A program made the translations under genes and the position numbers. Below, piece by piece: positions 29,614-38,995 of a DNA stretch of 64,000 nt. This DNA comes from DATEDA01 sp963789885. Lineage in GTDB: Bacteria; Pseudomonadota; Gammaproteobacteria; Burkholderiales; SG8-39. Below the pieces are notes generated by a model that was given only the letters and a program-made list of their open reading frames with translations, had not been told where the DNA came from and did not search any database. The DNA lies in contig CAWBNB010000006.1 in the NCBI GenBank assembly GCA_963789885.1, forward strand, positions 62,001-126,000. The letters run 5' to 3'. Each line of letters opens with the position of its first letter. Positions within the stretch are counted from its first letter, which is position 1.

Positions 29614-30183
29614 CACTGAAGTCGCTCAAGGATTTCACGCAGACGGGGCCGCGACTGAGGGACGAGATCCTGACGCGATTCAGGCTGTACACGGTCTTCT
29701 CGGTGCTGCGCCTCGCGCTGGCCGCGTTCGCCATCATGGCGTTCATGGCGGGCGCGGGCGTGTTTCTCTCCGAGGTCGCCGCCGCGGCGCTGGGCGTCGA
29801 TCTTCCCCAGCCGCTGGCGGCGCTCGGGGGCGTCGTCGGCCTCGCCGGCGCGATCGCTCTGCAGTTCTTCCGCGCCCTAGTGCGCAATCCGGGCCTGCTC
29901 GTCGCGTCGATGCAGTACCGGACGAGCCGCTTGTACCCGGCTCTGGTCGAAGCTCGATCTCGGATTCATCTCGCGGGCCATGCTTGCGGCGGGCGCGGTG
30001 CTCGTGCTGCTGATGGTCGCGGCCACCTCGCGCCTCGTATCGGCGGGCGACTTGGCGCAGACGCTCGCTATCTGGCTGGGGCTCGCGTTCTTCGGTGGGA
30101 CTGTGTTCTGCCGCGGCGTGGCTCCCAGAGGCACGTGTCGCACGGCGGGAGAAGGTCGGCGGCGCGTCCGAACATCATCATGA
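29610..30183 (+). pseudogene. Small membrane protein, unknown function, frameshifted
   Basis: GTG 29610 overlaps the previous stop (GTGA). It begins MTLKSLKDFTQTGPRLRDEI and holds hydrophobic segments (FSVLRLALAAFAIMAFMAGA, GGVVGLAGAIALQFF). Near 29945 the frame changes to LDLGFISRAMLAAGAVLVLL and LAQTLAIWLGLAFFGGTVF. About 190 residues with four or five membrane helices. I do not recognise the family; its tight coupling to a GT2 and a sulfatase-like gene suggests a role in membrane steps of glycan assembly. The C-terminal end is uncertain because of overlap with the next gene. Confidence 0.5.
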
Positions 30184-31667
30184 TCGGCTCCGACACGCTG
30201 CGGGCGGACCGCCTAGGGGCGGCCGGCTATCGCCGCCGGCTCACGCCGACGCTCGATCGCCTCGCGGCGAGCGGCGTGCAGTTCACCGAGTGCTTCGTCC
30301 CCTGCGCCCGGACCGCGCCCAGCCTGATCTCGCTCCTCACCGGAACGTGGCCGCACCACCACGGCATCCGCGACAACTTCGTGTCCGAGAGCGAAACCGA
30401 CCTCCGGTGACGTCGCTGCCGGCGCTTCTCGCGCGACCTGGGTTACGCGACCGCCGGCGTGTCGGACTGGTGCGGCGCCGACATGGGGAAATTCCCGCTC
30501 GGCTTCCGCCACCTGCAGGTGCCGGAGGACCAGTGGAACGTGAAGTACCTCATCCGGCAGGGACCGAAGGACCTGCGCCTGTTCCTCAGCCTCTTCACGC
30601 ACAACGAGTTCGGCCGGCACCTGCTCCCGGAGCTCTACTACCTCGGCGGCGTGCCGCTCACGTCACAGGTCGGAAGGCGCGACGCGGCGCATGATCTCGC
30701 GGCTCGTGCGCAACGACGCGCCGTTCTTCCTCAACGTGTTCTTCTCGACGACTCATCCGCCGTTCGCTTCCGAGTATCCGTACTACACGCGGTTCGCCGA
30801 CGCGAGCTACGCCGGAGAGTCGAAGTTCGCGATGGCGCGCCTCACCGACCCGTTCGACATCATCCGGCGCCAGGGCGACTCGAGGAAGGAGTTCGACCTC
30901 GACCAGATCGTCGATCTCTACGACGGCTGCGTCAGCCAGTTCGACGACGAGGTCGGGCGGATGCTGCAGCACATCGAGGCGCTGCGGCATCGCCGGAGTC
31001 GACGATCGTCGTCGTCTACAGCGACCACGGCATGGAGCTCTTCGAGCACGACACGTGGGGCCAGGGGAACAGCGTGCGCGGCGACGCGAGCGCCAAGATC
31101 CCGCTGATCGTCGCCGACCCGCGGCGGCCGGGCGGGAGGACCTGCGGGCGCATCGTGCGCTCGATCGACGTCGCCCCGACGCTGCTCGACCTCGTCGGCG
31201 CGCCGGTCCCGCCGCAGATGGACGGCGTGTCGCTCAAGCCGTATCTCGACGGATCCGCCGCGGACATAAAGCTGACCGCGTTCACCGAGACCGGCATCTG
31301 GCTGACCGAGGTCCCGGGCCTGCCGGCGGACCATCTCCGCTACCCGGATCTCTTCGATCTGCTCGAGGTGCCGGACACGCGGACCGGAACGCTCACGATC
31401 AGGCCCGAGTTCCAAGACATCGTGGTCAAGGCCAAGGACCGCATGATCCGCTCGGGACGCTGGAAGCTGACCTACCAGCCGACCAACAACGGCCCGATCT
31501 ACGCGCTCTACGACATCGCATCGGACCCCGAGAGCAAGCGCGACGTGGCGGCTGATCACCCGGAAGAAGTGGCGACGCTCAGCGCGGCGCTCGCGAGTTG
31601 GATCGGCGATGCCGCGGGGTCACGAGAGGCGGCGCTCTGGCACGACGAGCGTGAGTCGGAAGGCTGA
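30135..31667 (+). pseudogene. Sulfatase-like alkaline phosphatase superfamily protein, frameshifted
   Basis: Probably starts at GTG 30135, reading to RPNIIMIGSDTLRADRLGAA, the N-terminal metal site of sulfatases. The nucleophile region is CARTAPSLISLLTGTWPHHH. Frame changes near 30405, 30435, 30690 and 31000 join LGYATAGVSDWCGADMG, RNDAPFFLNVFFSTTHPPFA, FDLDQIVDLYDGCVSQFDDE and VVVYSDHGMELFEHDTWGQG (the second metal site Asp-His). The end SKRDVAADHPEEVATL and the stop at 31665-31667 are in the last frame. Corrected length about 510. The nucleophile is Thr rather than Cys or Ser, so it may act as a phosphate or phospho-diester enzyme rather than a sulfatase. Confidence 0.75.
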
Positions 31668-31745
31668 AGTCGTTCAGTAATTTTCTGCTCGCCCGCCTGC
31701 ACGCGGGGAGGCGAACAGCCACCGGGGCCTTCTGGGTACATTGAT

Positions 31746-31765
31746 GGTGCCAACCGGTGCCAACC
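31746..31765 (+). repeat. Perfect 10-bp tandem duplication
   Basis: The decamer GGTGCCAACC occurs twice without gap. It lies in the roughly 200-bp gap between the convergent sulfatase-like and GT39-like genes. No function is evident; it could be a duplication scar or chance. Confidence 0.6.
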
Positions 31766-31869
31766 GTTCAATTACCTGGCGTAGTCCGTCGGAACCAGCG
31801 TAACGATTGGTCCGAAGAACCGGAGCAGTTCACTGTCGATATCCCACGCTCTCGGACCTTGACCCATGT

Positions 31870-33600
31870 TCAAGGTTGCCGCTTGAAGATAATGAAATTA
31901 TGGGAGGTTCTATATTCCTTGTATCCTGAGCCGGCAAGATATTCGTAGGCCTTGCGCTGCCAGTTTTCCCTGTAGTTTCTGATGAGGTGATTGCTTGGAA
32001 GAATCACCACGAACAAAGGCCTAGTACCGGCCAGCTGCGTATTCACGTCAGCCAGCAAATCCAGGAGTTGGCTATTTTCGAAGTTCTCGGGCTCGACTCT
32101 TCTGGAATGTGTTCCGGTGGCGAGGTTCAGCAGGTGTCCGAGATTTGAAAGGATCAGGGCGTTGGGGGGAAGGCCTGCTAATACAGCGCGGAGGTCCTCG
32201 TCCGTGGTTAATCTATAGACCAGCTGATTGGTCAAGATCAAGTCCCGTGTCGGCAAATCCTTCGCGGCGCGGACGGCGCTGGAATCTCTGCTCAGTACGT
32301 CCCGCGCGACGGCTTCGCTGTTTAAGGTCTTAATGGAGTAGTACAAACGGGGGAAAAATAGGGCACCGGCCAAGCAAAGCATGGCGAGAGTTCGCAGTGC
32401 GGTGCGTCCTTGCAGCATTAGGTACAGGGCATAGAAACCGATAAAGACCACCGCCCAAGTGTATTGGGTTGAGTAGCGGAGAAAATCGGAAGTGTTATAG
32501 CGGCTCTTGGCGTAGATTACGACGACCGCTCCCAGCAAGCAGTATGCGGCCAAGAGCACCAGCACAAAGCGTTGTGCACTGGATTGCCTCCGCCAGTGCT
32601 TGGCAATACCAAACAACAGCAGTGAAGCCGCCGGTGCCAAACATATCACGGCCCATTTCGCATCCCACGCCAGCTGGGCGATCAAGCGAACGCCAGTCAA
32701 CTCATGGAGAAAGTCCCAGAGGAAATCTCTCGCGTTGTGGATGACGGTCGCCGCGTTCATCGGGATCTCCGCCATGCCATAAACCACGAGGCGCCCAAAC
32801 TCCACAGCATTCCGATACCAAAGGCCCAACAGGATCGGGAGAGTTCCGGCCACCCAGGCTGCGATTTCGATAAGCGTGCGCGACCACCCGTGCCGGGTAT
32901 CCAGTCCGCGAAAGAAGATGGCGGCAGGAACCGCCAATAACAGCGCGATTCCGACATTTCGCAAGCTATAGGCGATGCCAGCGAACAGACCTGAAAGGAC
33001 CAGAAGCGCAATCCCTCTCGACGCGTGCGCCACATAGCGGATTAGACAGCCTAAGGAGACTGCAACCGTTAGAAGGAAAGGCACGTCCGTCATCGGCCTA
33101 TAACCGAACATGACAACTGCCGGCGCGATGCCCGCGAGCAGACCGGTGGCCATCGCCACAGAATTGGAGGCGACCGGCCTGACTGACCAGGCCAAGGCGA
33201 ATGGCAGAACGGCCCAACAAATGCGGGGCACAGCCAGAATGACGCTTTCCGGTGGAAGGCCGAGAGCGGAAACTGCGGCGATGAGGAGCGGAAAGCCTGG
33301 TGGGAAAACACTTAGGGGTATCAGGTCGCGATCCACCGGATACGCTCCCCACGGTGCATGAACCAACCCCCTTCCGGCCAAGAAATTACGGGCGACGTCG
33401 AGATAGCAGATCCCGTCATCAGTGAACGGATAGATTAATCGGCCCATCCACCAGACAAAGAACGATGAGATACAGATACCGTATATGAGCAACAATAAAT
33501 AAATAATCTCGGGGGCTAGCTCCGTCCGGTGGAGAAAGCTCGAAGAAACTCGCGAGCCCATCCCGGAAAAAAGCCTTTCTGGCGGTTTTGAAGAAGTCAT
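31870..33600 (-). CDS. ArnT/GT39-like integral membrane glycosyltransferase
   Basis: Intact 576-residue protein with about ten to twelve membrane helices and a soluble C-terminal part from about residue 430. The first periplasmic loop has LIYPFTDDGICYLDVARNFL, an acidic pair in the place used by GT-C enzymes (DDG/DE) for the lipid-phosphate sugar donor. Function by fold: transfers a sugar from undecaprenyl- or dolichyl-phosphate type donors on the periplasmic face. It has no frame errors and lower GC than the operon to its right, from which it is separated by an IS scar. Confidence 0.75.
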   Translation of the reverse strand: MTSSKPPERLFSGMGSRVSSSFLHRTELAPEIIYLLLLIYGICISSFFVWWMGRLIYPFTDDGICYLDVARNFLAGRGLVHAPWGAYPVDRDLIPLSVFPPGFPLLIAAVSALGLPPESVILAVPRICWAVLPFALAWSVRPVASNSVAMATGLLAGIAPAVVMFGYRPMTDVPFLLTVAVSLGCLIRYVAHASRGIALLVLSGLFAGIAYSLRNVGIALLLAVPAAIFFRGLDTRHGWSRTLIEIAAWVAGTLPILLGLWYRNAVEFGRLVVYGMAEIPMNAATVIHNARDFLWDFLHELTGVRLIAQLAWDAKWAVICLAPAASLLLFGIAKHWRRQSSAQRFVLVLLAAYCLLGAVVVIYAKSRYNTSDFLRYSTQYTWAVVFIGFYALYLMLQGRTALRTLAMLCLAGALFFPRLYYSIKTLNSEAVARDVLSRDSSAVRAAKDLPTRDLILTNQLVYRLTTDEDLRAVLAGLPPNALILSNLGHLLNLATGTHSRRVEPENFENSQLLDLLADVNTQLAGTRPLFVVILPSNHLIRNYRENWQRKAYEYLAGSGYKEYRTSHNFIIFKRQP

Positions 33601-33658
33601 CGTATCGGAGTTGCCCCGCTTCCACGGGCGGTTGAGGGCCTAATTTCTAGGTCTTGCA

Positions 33659-33850
33659 ATGTGGCTGCGTAGGTTGTCCACGGCTTGCGTGGCGCCCGCC
33701 ACGCACGCGCCGGTGTGGGCAACCCGTTGAAGACGCTCTCGGCAAGAGCGTTGTCGCAGGCGTCGCCCACGCTGACCATAGAGGGCTTCACGCCCATCTC
33801 GCGGCAGCGGTTACGGAAGGCGCGGCTGGTGTACTCGGCGGATTCAACCG
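33659..33850 (-). pseudogene. IS3-family transposase OrfB, C-terminal fragment
   Basis: Reads VESAEYTSRAFRNRCREMGV, then SMVSVGDACDNALAESVFNG, the DDE-domain end of IS3-group OrfB (usual form PSMGSVGDAYDNAMAES). The catalytic Glu is present, but the first two Asp residues are missing with the N-terminal part, so it cannot be active. Confidence 0.75.
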
Positions 33851-33881
33851 GTCGTCGCAACACAGTCTTGGTGTGCAGAGC

Positions 33882-34153
33882 GTAGCACCTCATCAAGCGC
33901 CTGGGCTGGCGTACGGCAGCCCGGGGTCTTGCGAGGCCTGGTGTTGAGCGCGAGCGCAACCGCCGCAAGGTCGGTGGCGCTGTGCACGCTCAGATCCGTG
34001 CCTTTCGGGAAGTACTGTCGTAGCAACCCGTTCGTATTCTCGTTCGTGCCGCGCTGCCATGGACTTTGCGGATCGCAAAGTAGACGTTCATTCCCGGTCG
34101 ATGCGCAGACGTGGCGGCTGGCTCATCTCTGCGCCCTGGTCCCAGGTCAGTGA
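33882..34153 (-). pseudogene. IS30-family transposase, C-terminal fragment
   Basis: Begins SLTWDQGAEMSQPPRLRIDR, continues after a frame change as CDPQSPWQRGTNENTNGLLR and QYFPKGTDLSVHSATDLAAV, and ends with LNTRPRKTPGCRTPAQALDE. These are the typical IS30 catalytic D...E region and C-terminus. The N-terminal DNA-binding part is missing. Confidence 0.8.
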
Positions 34154-34369
34154 GCGACGCAGCTGCACCAGCTCCTCGCGCTCGGCCGTGGTCAGCCCGT
34201 CCCTGCCCGGCAGAGGCTTGCCGCGATCAATCGCGTCCTGTCCGACCCAGTTGGCAATTGTCTGGGCCGAGCAACCGAACTCACGCGAGAGCTCGGCCGG
34301 GCTCTCGCCTGCGCCCGCGCGCCCCGTCCTCCTGGATTGCGCCCGGATCGCGGTCAGTCGATTACCCAT
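34153..34369 (-). pseudogene. IS3-family OrfA fragment fused to IS30 sequence
   Basis: The segment ESPAELSREFGCSAQTIANW, then DGLTTAEREELVQLRR, is the helix-turn-helix OrfA of IS3-group elements. At about 34153 the same reading frame passes directly into the IS30 sequence LTWDQGAEM, giving a chimeric ORF of 93 codons that ends at 34088. The normal OrfA leucine zipper and the slip site to OrfB are lost. Confidence 0.75.
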
Positions 34370-35275
34370 CCCGACATATAGCCGAGAAAGTAGGCGACGT
34401 TCATCTCCGTGCGCAGGGAGAAATCCCTGCCCCGTCGGAGGCGAATGGCGAGCGCCGCCTTAATCGCCCGCCAGAGCTGAGGGACCAGGTACGCGGGTGG
34501 TATGCGGGCTCTACCAGCGCGTTTCCGCTGCCCCTCCGTCCGCCCCTGACGGAAATGCAGATCGAGGAAGTAGCTGCGCCTGAGCTTGTTCGCCTCGATA
34601 CGATGGTGGATCACGGCGTCCGGCACCCACCGGACGGAGCACCCGGCGGCGAGGAGACGCCGGTAGAGGTCCGTGTCCTCGCCGCCGCTGTTGCGGGCGC
34701 CCATGCGCCCGAGCGCCGGGTCGAAGTTCCCGATCCGCTCGAACACGCCGCGCCTGAACGCCGAAGTTGCCGCCGAAGATCGTGGTCGAGCGATCCGCGA
34801 GCCACCGCGCTTCGCCGTGGTCGAGCTGGCCAAGAAATCCGAGCAGTTCGTCCCCGAGCCAGCTCGGGCGCTCGCCCTCGAACAGCACCTCGATCCTGCC
34901 GCCGATCGCATCCGGTCGGTACGCCGCGATCGCCTCGTGGTACGCGCGCAGCCACCCGGGACCCGGGGTCTCGTCGTCGTCCATGAACACGATGTACTCG
35001 CCCGCCATCTCCTGCAGCGCGCGGTTGCGCGCGTTTGACAATCCGAGCCGGTCTTCCCCGACCACCCGCACCGGCACGCCGGGCGGGCGCCAGCCGGTCT
35101 CGGCCAGCAGGCTCGACGTGGCATCGGTGCTGCCGTTGTCGATGACGAGCAGCTCCCAGGCGCATTCCGGGTGCTGCAGCGACGCCAGGTCGTCGAGCGT
35201 CCGCCCGAGGCGGTCCGCATGGTTGTGCGTGCACAGGGCCAGCGTGATGGCGACGTTGCGGTCTGCGGCGGACAT
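34354..35275 (-). pseudogene. Glycosyltransferase family 2, one frameshift
   Basis: Starts MSAADRNVAITLALCTHNHA at 35275. GT-A motifs: LLVIDNGSTDATS, GLSNARNRALQEMAGEYIVF with the metal motif MDDDETPGPGW. The frame changes near 34755, then GVFERIGNFDPALGRMG, NSGGEDTDLYRRLLAAGC (catalytic ED) and a C-terminal amphipathic region end at 34354. Corrected length about 306. Last gene of the Wzm/Wzt operon before the IS scar, which overlaps its 3' end by 16 bp; the C-terminus may therefore be altered. Confidence 0.78.
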
Positions 35276-35303
35276 GCTCGGGTGTGCTCGAGGTGCGATG
35301 CGC

Positions 35304-36128
35304 CTACGCTTCACCCGGCCCCGGCCAACCCGACACGCGCGCGGCCACGCGGCCCGCGTAGTAGCGGATCGCACTCGCGAGCGAGCCGTCGTTGCTGCCG
35401 AGCGCGAGCTTGCGCAGGAGCTGCATCGGCGTGTCGCGCCCGAACACGTCGAGGCGCCGAATGCGGAAACGGTCGATCTGGCGCCGGTTGAAGCCGGGTT
35501 GCACCGAGAAGGCCGCGCGATAGCCGGCCGCGCGCGCCGCGGCGACGACGCGCTCGTCGTGGCGGCCGAACGGATATGCGAGGTAAGGGACGGCTGCGCC
35601 GAGCAGATCCTCCAGGTCCGCGCGCGCGCCCGCCAGCTCGTCGCGGAGCATCACGTCGTCGATCGTGGTCAGGTCGTGATGGTGCCGGGTGTGCGATTGA
35701 AACGCGAAGCCGTGCCGCGACATCTCCGCGATCTCGCCCCGGGCGAGCAGGGGGTGGGTCCGTCGCGACGGATCGTCCCTGATCGTCCAGTCGTCCCGTC
35801 CGCCGATGTGCGCGGTCACCAGGAACATCGTCGCCGGCCAGCCGAGCTCGGTGAGCACCGGCAGCGCATGCTCGTACACGCCACGGAAGCCGTCGTCGAA
35901 GGTCAGCACGAAGCGGTTCGCGGGGAGCGGGTGCTCCCCATCGAGCCAAGCGAAGAACTCGTCCGCGCCGCATGCGCGCAGGCCGTGGGCGGCGAGCGCG
36001 CGCATGTGGGCCGCGAAACGGCGCGGCCCCACGCAATACTTGCGTTCCACGTCGTTGATCGCCTCGCCGACCCGGTGATACATGAGCACCGGCAGTTGCT
36101 GGGCGTTCGAAGGCGCCGCGCCGGTCAT
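35304..36128 (-). CDS. Polysaccharide deacetylase (NodB domain)
   Basis: 274 residues, intact. The NodB motifs are complete: TFDDG at 76-80 (base and metal Asp) and SHTRHHHDL at 145-153 with His146 and His150 as metal ligands; YPFGRHDE near 185 is motif 3. No signal peptide, so it probably acts on a sugar or lipid-linked precursor in the cytoplasm. ATG 36128 overlaps the upstream GT2 stop by 4 bp, implying translational coupling. Confidence 0.9.
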   Translation of the reverse strand: MTGAAPSNAQQLPVLMYHRVGEAINDVERKYCVGPRRFAAHMRALAAHGLRACGADEFFAWLDGEHPLPANRFVLTFDDGFRGVYEHALPVLTELGWPATMFLVTAHIGGRDDWTIRDDPSRRTHPLLARGEIAEMSRHGFAFQSHTRHHHDLTTIDDVMLRDELAGARADLEDLLGAAVPYLAYPFGRHDERVVAAARAAGYRAAFSVQPGFNRRQIDRFRIRRLDVFGRDTPMQLLRKLALGSNDGSLASAIRYYAGRVAARVSGWPGPGEA

Positions 36129-37078
36129 CGACGCACGCTCTCGGTCGCGCGGCGGTCGGCCGCGGCGATGACGGCTCGATAGAGGCTCCGCGGCAGCAGG
36201 CTCGGGAGGAGGTAGCGCAGGTCGCGCGCCCCGCCAAGCCCGCGGGCGAGGCTCGCCCGGAACAACCGCTGCGCCGAGTCGAGGTCGCGCTTCCAGTAGG
36301 CGTTGTAGCCGGCCGCGAGGAGAGGGCCGTCGACGATCCGGCGGATCGTGCGGGCATCCAGGTGCGCCACCAGCTCAGGGTGTGCACGGACGAAGTCGCG
36401 GCGGACCTGCCACGCGTCCAGCGTCTGGCGCCACTTGATCTTGGAGATCTGGCCTCGCTCGTGCCAGCGGTAGTACGCGAGCACCTCGGGCACCAGGACG
36501 AGGCGTCGCGTCACGGCGAGGATTCTGATCCAGAGGTCGTAATCCATCGCGCTGAACCGCCGCTCCGAGAAGCCGCCCACCGCGTCGAGCGTGCGCTTCC
36601 GGGTCAGGGCGGCGTGGATCGGCCACGGGCAGCTCCGCAGGAACGAAGCAACCGGGTCGCTTTCCTCATATCGGGGCGGGACGAACGGCTGCGTTCCGGG
36701 TGCGCCGGGCCCGAGGTTCTGCCACCCGCAGTAGGCGACGTCCGCGGCGCCGGCATCCAGAGCGCCGAGCAGTTTGGTGAGGAAAGACGGCGCCCAGTAA
36801 TCGTCGGCGTCGAGAAATGCCACGTACTCGCCGAGCGCGTGCCGCAGGCCGAGGTTGCGCGCCGGATAAGGACCTCGATTCGCCTGCGAGAGGACCCGCA
36901 TCCGCCCGCAAAAGCGTCGCGCGAGACCGGCGAGCAGGCCCGCCGAGCCGTCGGTCGAGCCGTCGTCGATCGCGATCAGCTCGACCTCGGCGTCGCCCTG
37001 CGCGAACACGCTCTGCACCGCTTCCTCGACGAACGGCGCCGCGTTGTAGACCGGCATGATGACCGAGACGCGCGGCAC
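36125..37078 (-). CDS. Glycosyltransferase family 2
   Basis: 317 residues, intact. SVIMPVYNAAPFVEEAVQSV, IAIDDGSTDGS, GEYVAFLDADDYWAPSF and ERRFSAMDYDLWIRIL give the GT-A nucleotide, metal and catalytic motifs (the last with Asp in place of the common ED). No membrane helices. It lies 22 bp after the amidotransferase gene and overlaps the deacetylase by 4 bp. Confidence 0.9.
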   Translation of the reverse strand: MPRVSVIMPVYNAAPFVEEAVQSVFAQGDAEVELIAIDDGSTDGSAGLLAGLARRFCGRMRVLSQANRGPYPARNLGLRHALGEYVAFLDADDYWAPSFLTKLLGALDAGAADVAYCGWQNLGPGAPGTQPFVPPRYEESDPVASFLRSCPWPIHAALTRKRTLDAVGGFSERRFSAMDYDLWIRILAVTRRLVLVPEVLAYYRWHERGQISKIKWRQTLDAWQVRRDFVRAHPELVAHLDARTIRRIVDGPLLAAGYNAYWKRDLDSAQRLFRASLARGLGGARDLRYLLPSLLPRSLYRAVIAAADRRATESVRR

Positions 37079-37099
37079 GGGATTCGTCGACTCCGGGCC

Positions 37100-38986
37100 T
37101 CAGGCGAGCACGCCGGCCGCCTCCGGCATGCGGGCGAGCAGGGTGTAGGCCCAGCGATTGTAGTCCTGCACATTTTGGCGGCGGAGGAGCCGAATCCGCT
37201 TCCACGAAGACGTTTCGGCGGAGTTGCGCAGCCACTTCCACAGGGGCACGGTGAACCCAGTCTTCGGCCGTTCTCGCGCTTCCGGCGGGAGGGGCCGGTC
37301 GAGCGCCTCCCAAAGGGCGGATTTGCCCGGCCCGAGACGGCCGGACGCGGCGAGGCCGGCCACCGTTTCGGTGAGCGTCCGGTCGACGAACGGCACGCGG
37401 ATCTCGAGCGAGTGCGCCATGCCGGCCCAGTCGGAGTCGCGCAGGAGCTGGTTGCGCATGTAGCGCGAGGACTCCAGCGACGAGCACCTTCGCGAAGTCG
37501 CTCAGGCCTTCGAACGCCGGGCTGTGCGAATCGCTCGCCGCGTCCGCGAGGCCTCGCAGGCCCGCACGCGCGAAGTCCTCGTTCGAGGATCTCGCGGAGC
37601 TCCCACGGCATGAACAGCGCCGCGCTCGCAGCAGATAGGCGCCCGGGAACGATGCCGCCCTACGCGAGCGAGCCGCCGCGCGCTTCGGCGCCGTGAGCGC
37701 CGAACGACCGCCGATGCCGGCGCTGCGCCGCGCGCCAACGCACCGGACAGCATCGGCACGCGCCGGGTCCAGGCGAGCTGGCGAGACCGTCGCGCGGGAT
37801 GTCGCTGAAAGCTGGGATAGCCGCCGAACAGCTCGTCGCCGCCCAGGCCCGACAGCGCGACCTTGAGGCCCGCTCCGGCGGCGGCCTTGCTGACGAACCA
37901 GGTGTTGAGGCCGTCGATCGTCGGCTGGTCCATCGCCTCGACAAATGCCGGCAGATCGGCGTCGAACTCGCGCGCGTCGATCGCTCAGGCAGGCGTGCGC
38001 GACGCCGAGTGCGCGCAGCGATCTTCCGCGGCGAGCGGCGCCTCGTCGTTGCGGGTCCCGGAGAACTCGTCGAGGTCGAGCGTGATCGGTCGCGATGCTC
38101 GCGGGGCCGCGGACTGCGCAAGCCCGACGATCGTGGTCGGAATCGAGGCCGGCCGACAGGAACGCCCCGACCGGCACGTCCGCGACCAGTGCGCGCGGAC
38201 CGAGTCGGCCAAGGCCGCGCGCAGCATCGTCCGCGCTCTTCGCCGCGGCTGGATCCCGTCCGCGGCCGCGCACGAGCGTCGCGACACGCGGCGGCGAGGT
38301 CGCAGTACCGCCGCGGCTGCTCGACTCCCGCTTCGGTCGACCGTGAGCGTGCAGCCGGCCGGCAGCGCGCGGATCTGCGCCGGTAGGCGTGAACGGCTCC
38401 GGCACGCTGCCCCACAGGAGGAAGCCGGCGAGCCCGGCGGGGTCGAGTTCGCGCGGGATCGCGCCGCCCGCGAGCAGCGCCTTGACCTGCGAGGCGAAGC
38501 GGAACGTGCCGTCCCGTCGTCGGCGTAGTAGAGCGGCTTGATGCCGTAGCGGGTCGCGCGCGAGGAAGAGCCGCCGCTCGAGCGCGTCCCAGATCGCGAA
38601 CGCGAACATGCCGCGCAGCCGCTGCACGAGCCCGGCGCCGTCGCGGCGGTAGAGGTGCAGCAGCACCTCGGTGTCGCGTGTTGCTCCGGAGACGCCACGC
38701 CCTGCGCGGCGAGCTCGGCGCGCAGCTCGCGGTAGTTGTAGATCTCGCCGTTGAAAGTCACGTGCAGGCGCCCGTCGGGCGTGGACATCGGCTGCGCGCC
38801 GGCGTCCGAGAGGTCGATGATCGCGAGCCGGCGGTGGCCGAGGCCGACGCGCCGGTCGGGCGAGAGCCAGTCGCCGCAGCCGTCCGGGCCGCGCGATCGC
38901 ATGTGGTCGCGGGTGCGCAGGAGCTCCTCCCGATCCACCGTCGCGGCGCCCGTGCGATACGCATAGATGCCGTTGATCCCGCACAT
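37100..38986 (-). pseudogene. Asparagine synthetase-like amidotransferase, heavily frameshifted
   Basis: Begins MCGINGIYAYRTGAATVDRE at 38986, with Cys2 as the glutaminase nucleophile, then RGPDGCGDWLSPDRRVGLGH and FNGEIYNYRELRAELAAQGV. From about 38700 the reading frame changes many times (eight or so); recognisable pieces include IRALPAGCTLTV, AGLDSD-type P-loop residues near 38150, LVALSGLGGDELFGGYPSFQ-like sequence near 37840, and the intact tail HSLEIRVPFVDRTLTETVAG to GVLA with stop 37100-37102. Corrected length about 620. Likely amidates a uronic acid residue of the exported polymer. The density of changes exceeds that of any neighbour. Confidence 0.75.
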
Positions 38987-38995
38987 CGCCGTTGC

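Larger units (their letters stand above)
33659..34369 (-). mobile_element. Degenerate IS3/IS30 chimeric insertion-sequence scar
   Basis: Three transposase fragments lie in the same direction. From right to left: IS3-type OrfA (34153-34369), an IS30-type catalytic C-terminus (33882-34153), and an IS3-type OrfB C-terminus (33659-33850). The IS3 halves flank the IS30 piece as if IS30 had landed inside or recombined with an IS3 copy and deleted its middle. No terminal inverted repeats or target duplication are visible. The scar overlaps the last 16 bp of the GT2 gene to its right. Confidence 0.7.

Noticed and set aside
31680..31720. CCCGC...GCGGG hairpin after the sulfatase-like gene as a terminator
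   Set aside because: Only about five base pairs and no following T-run.
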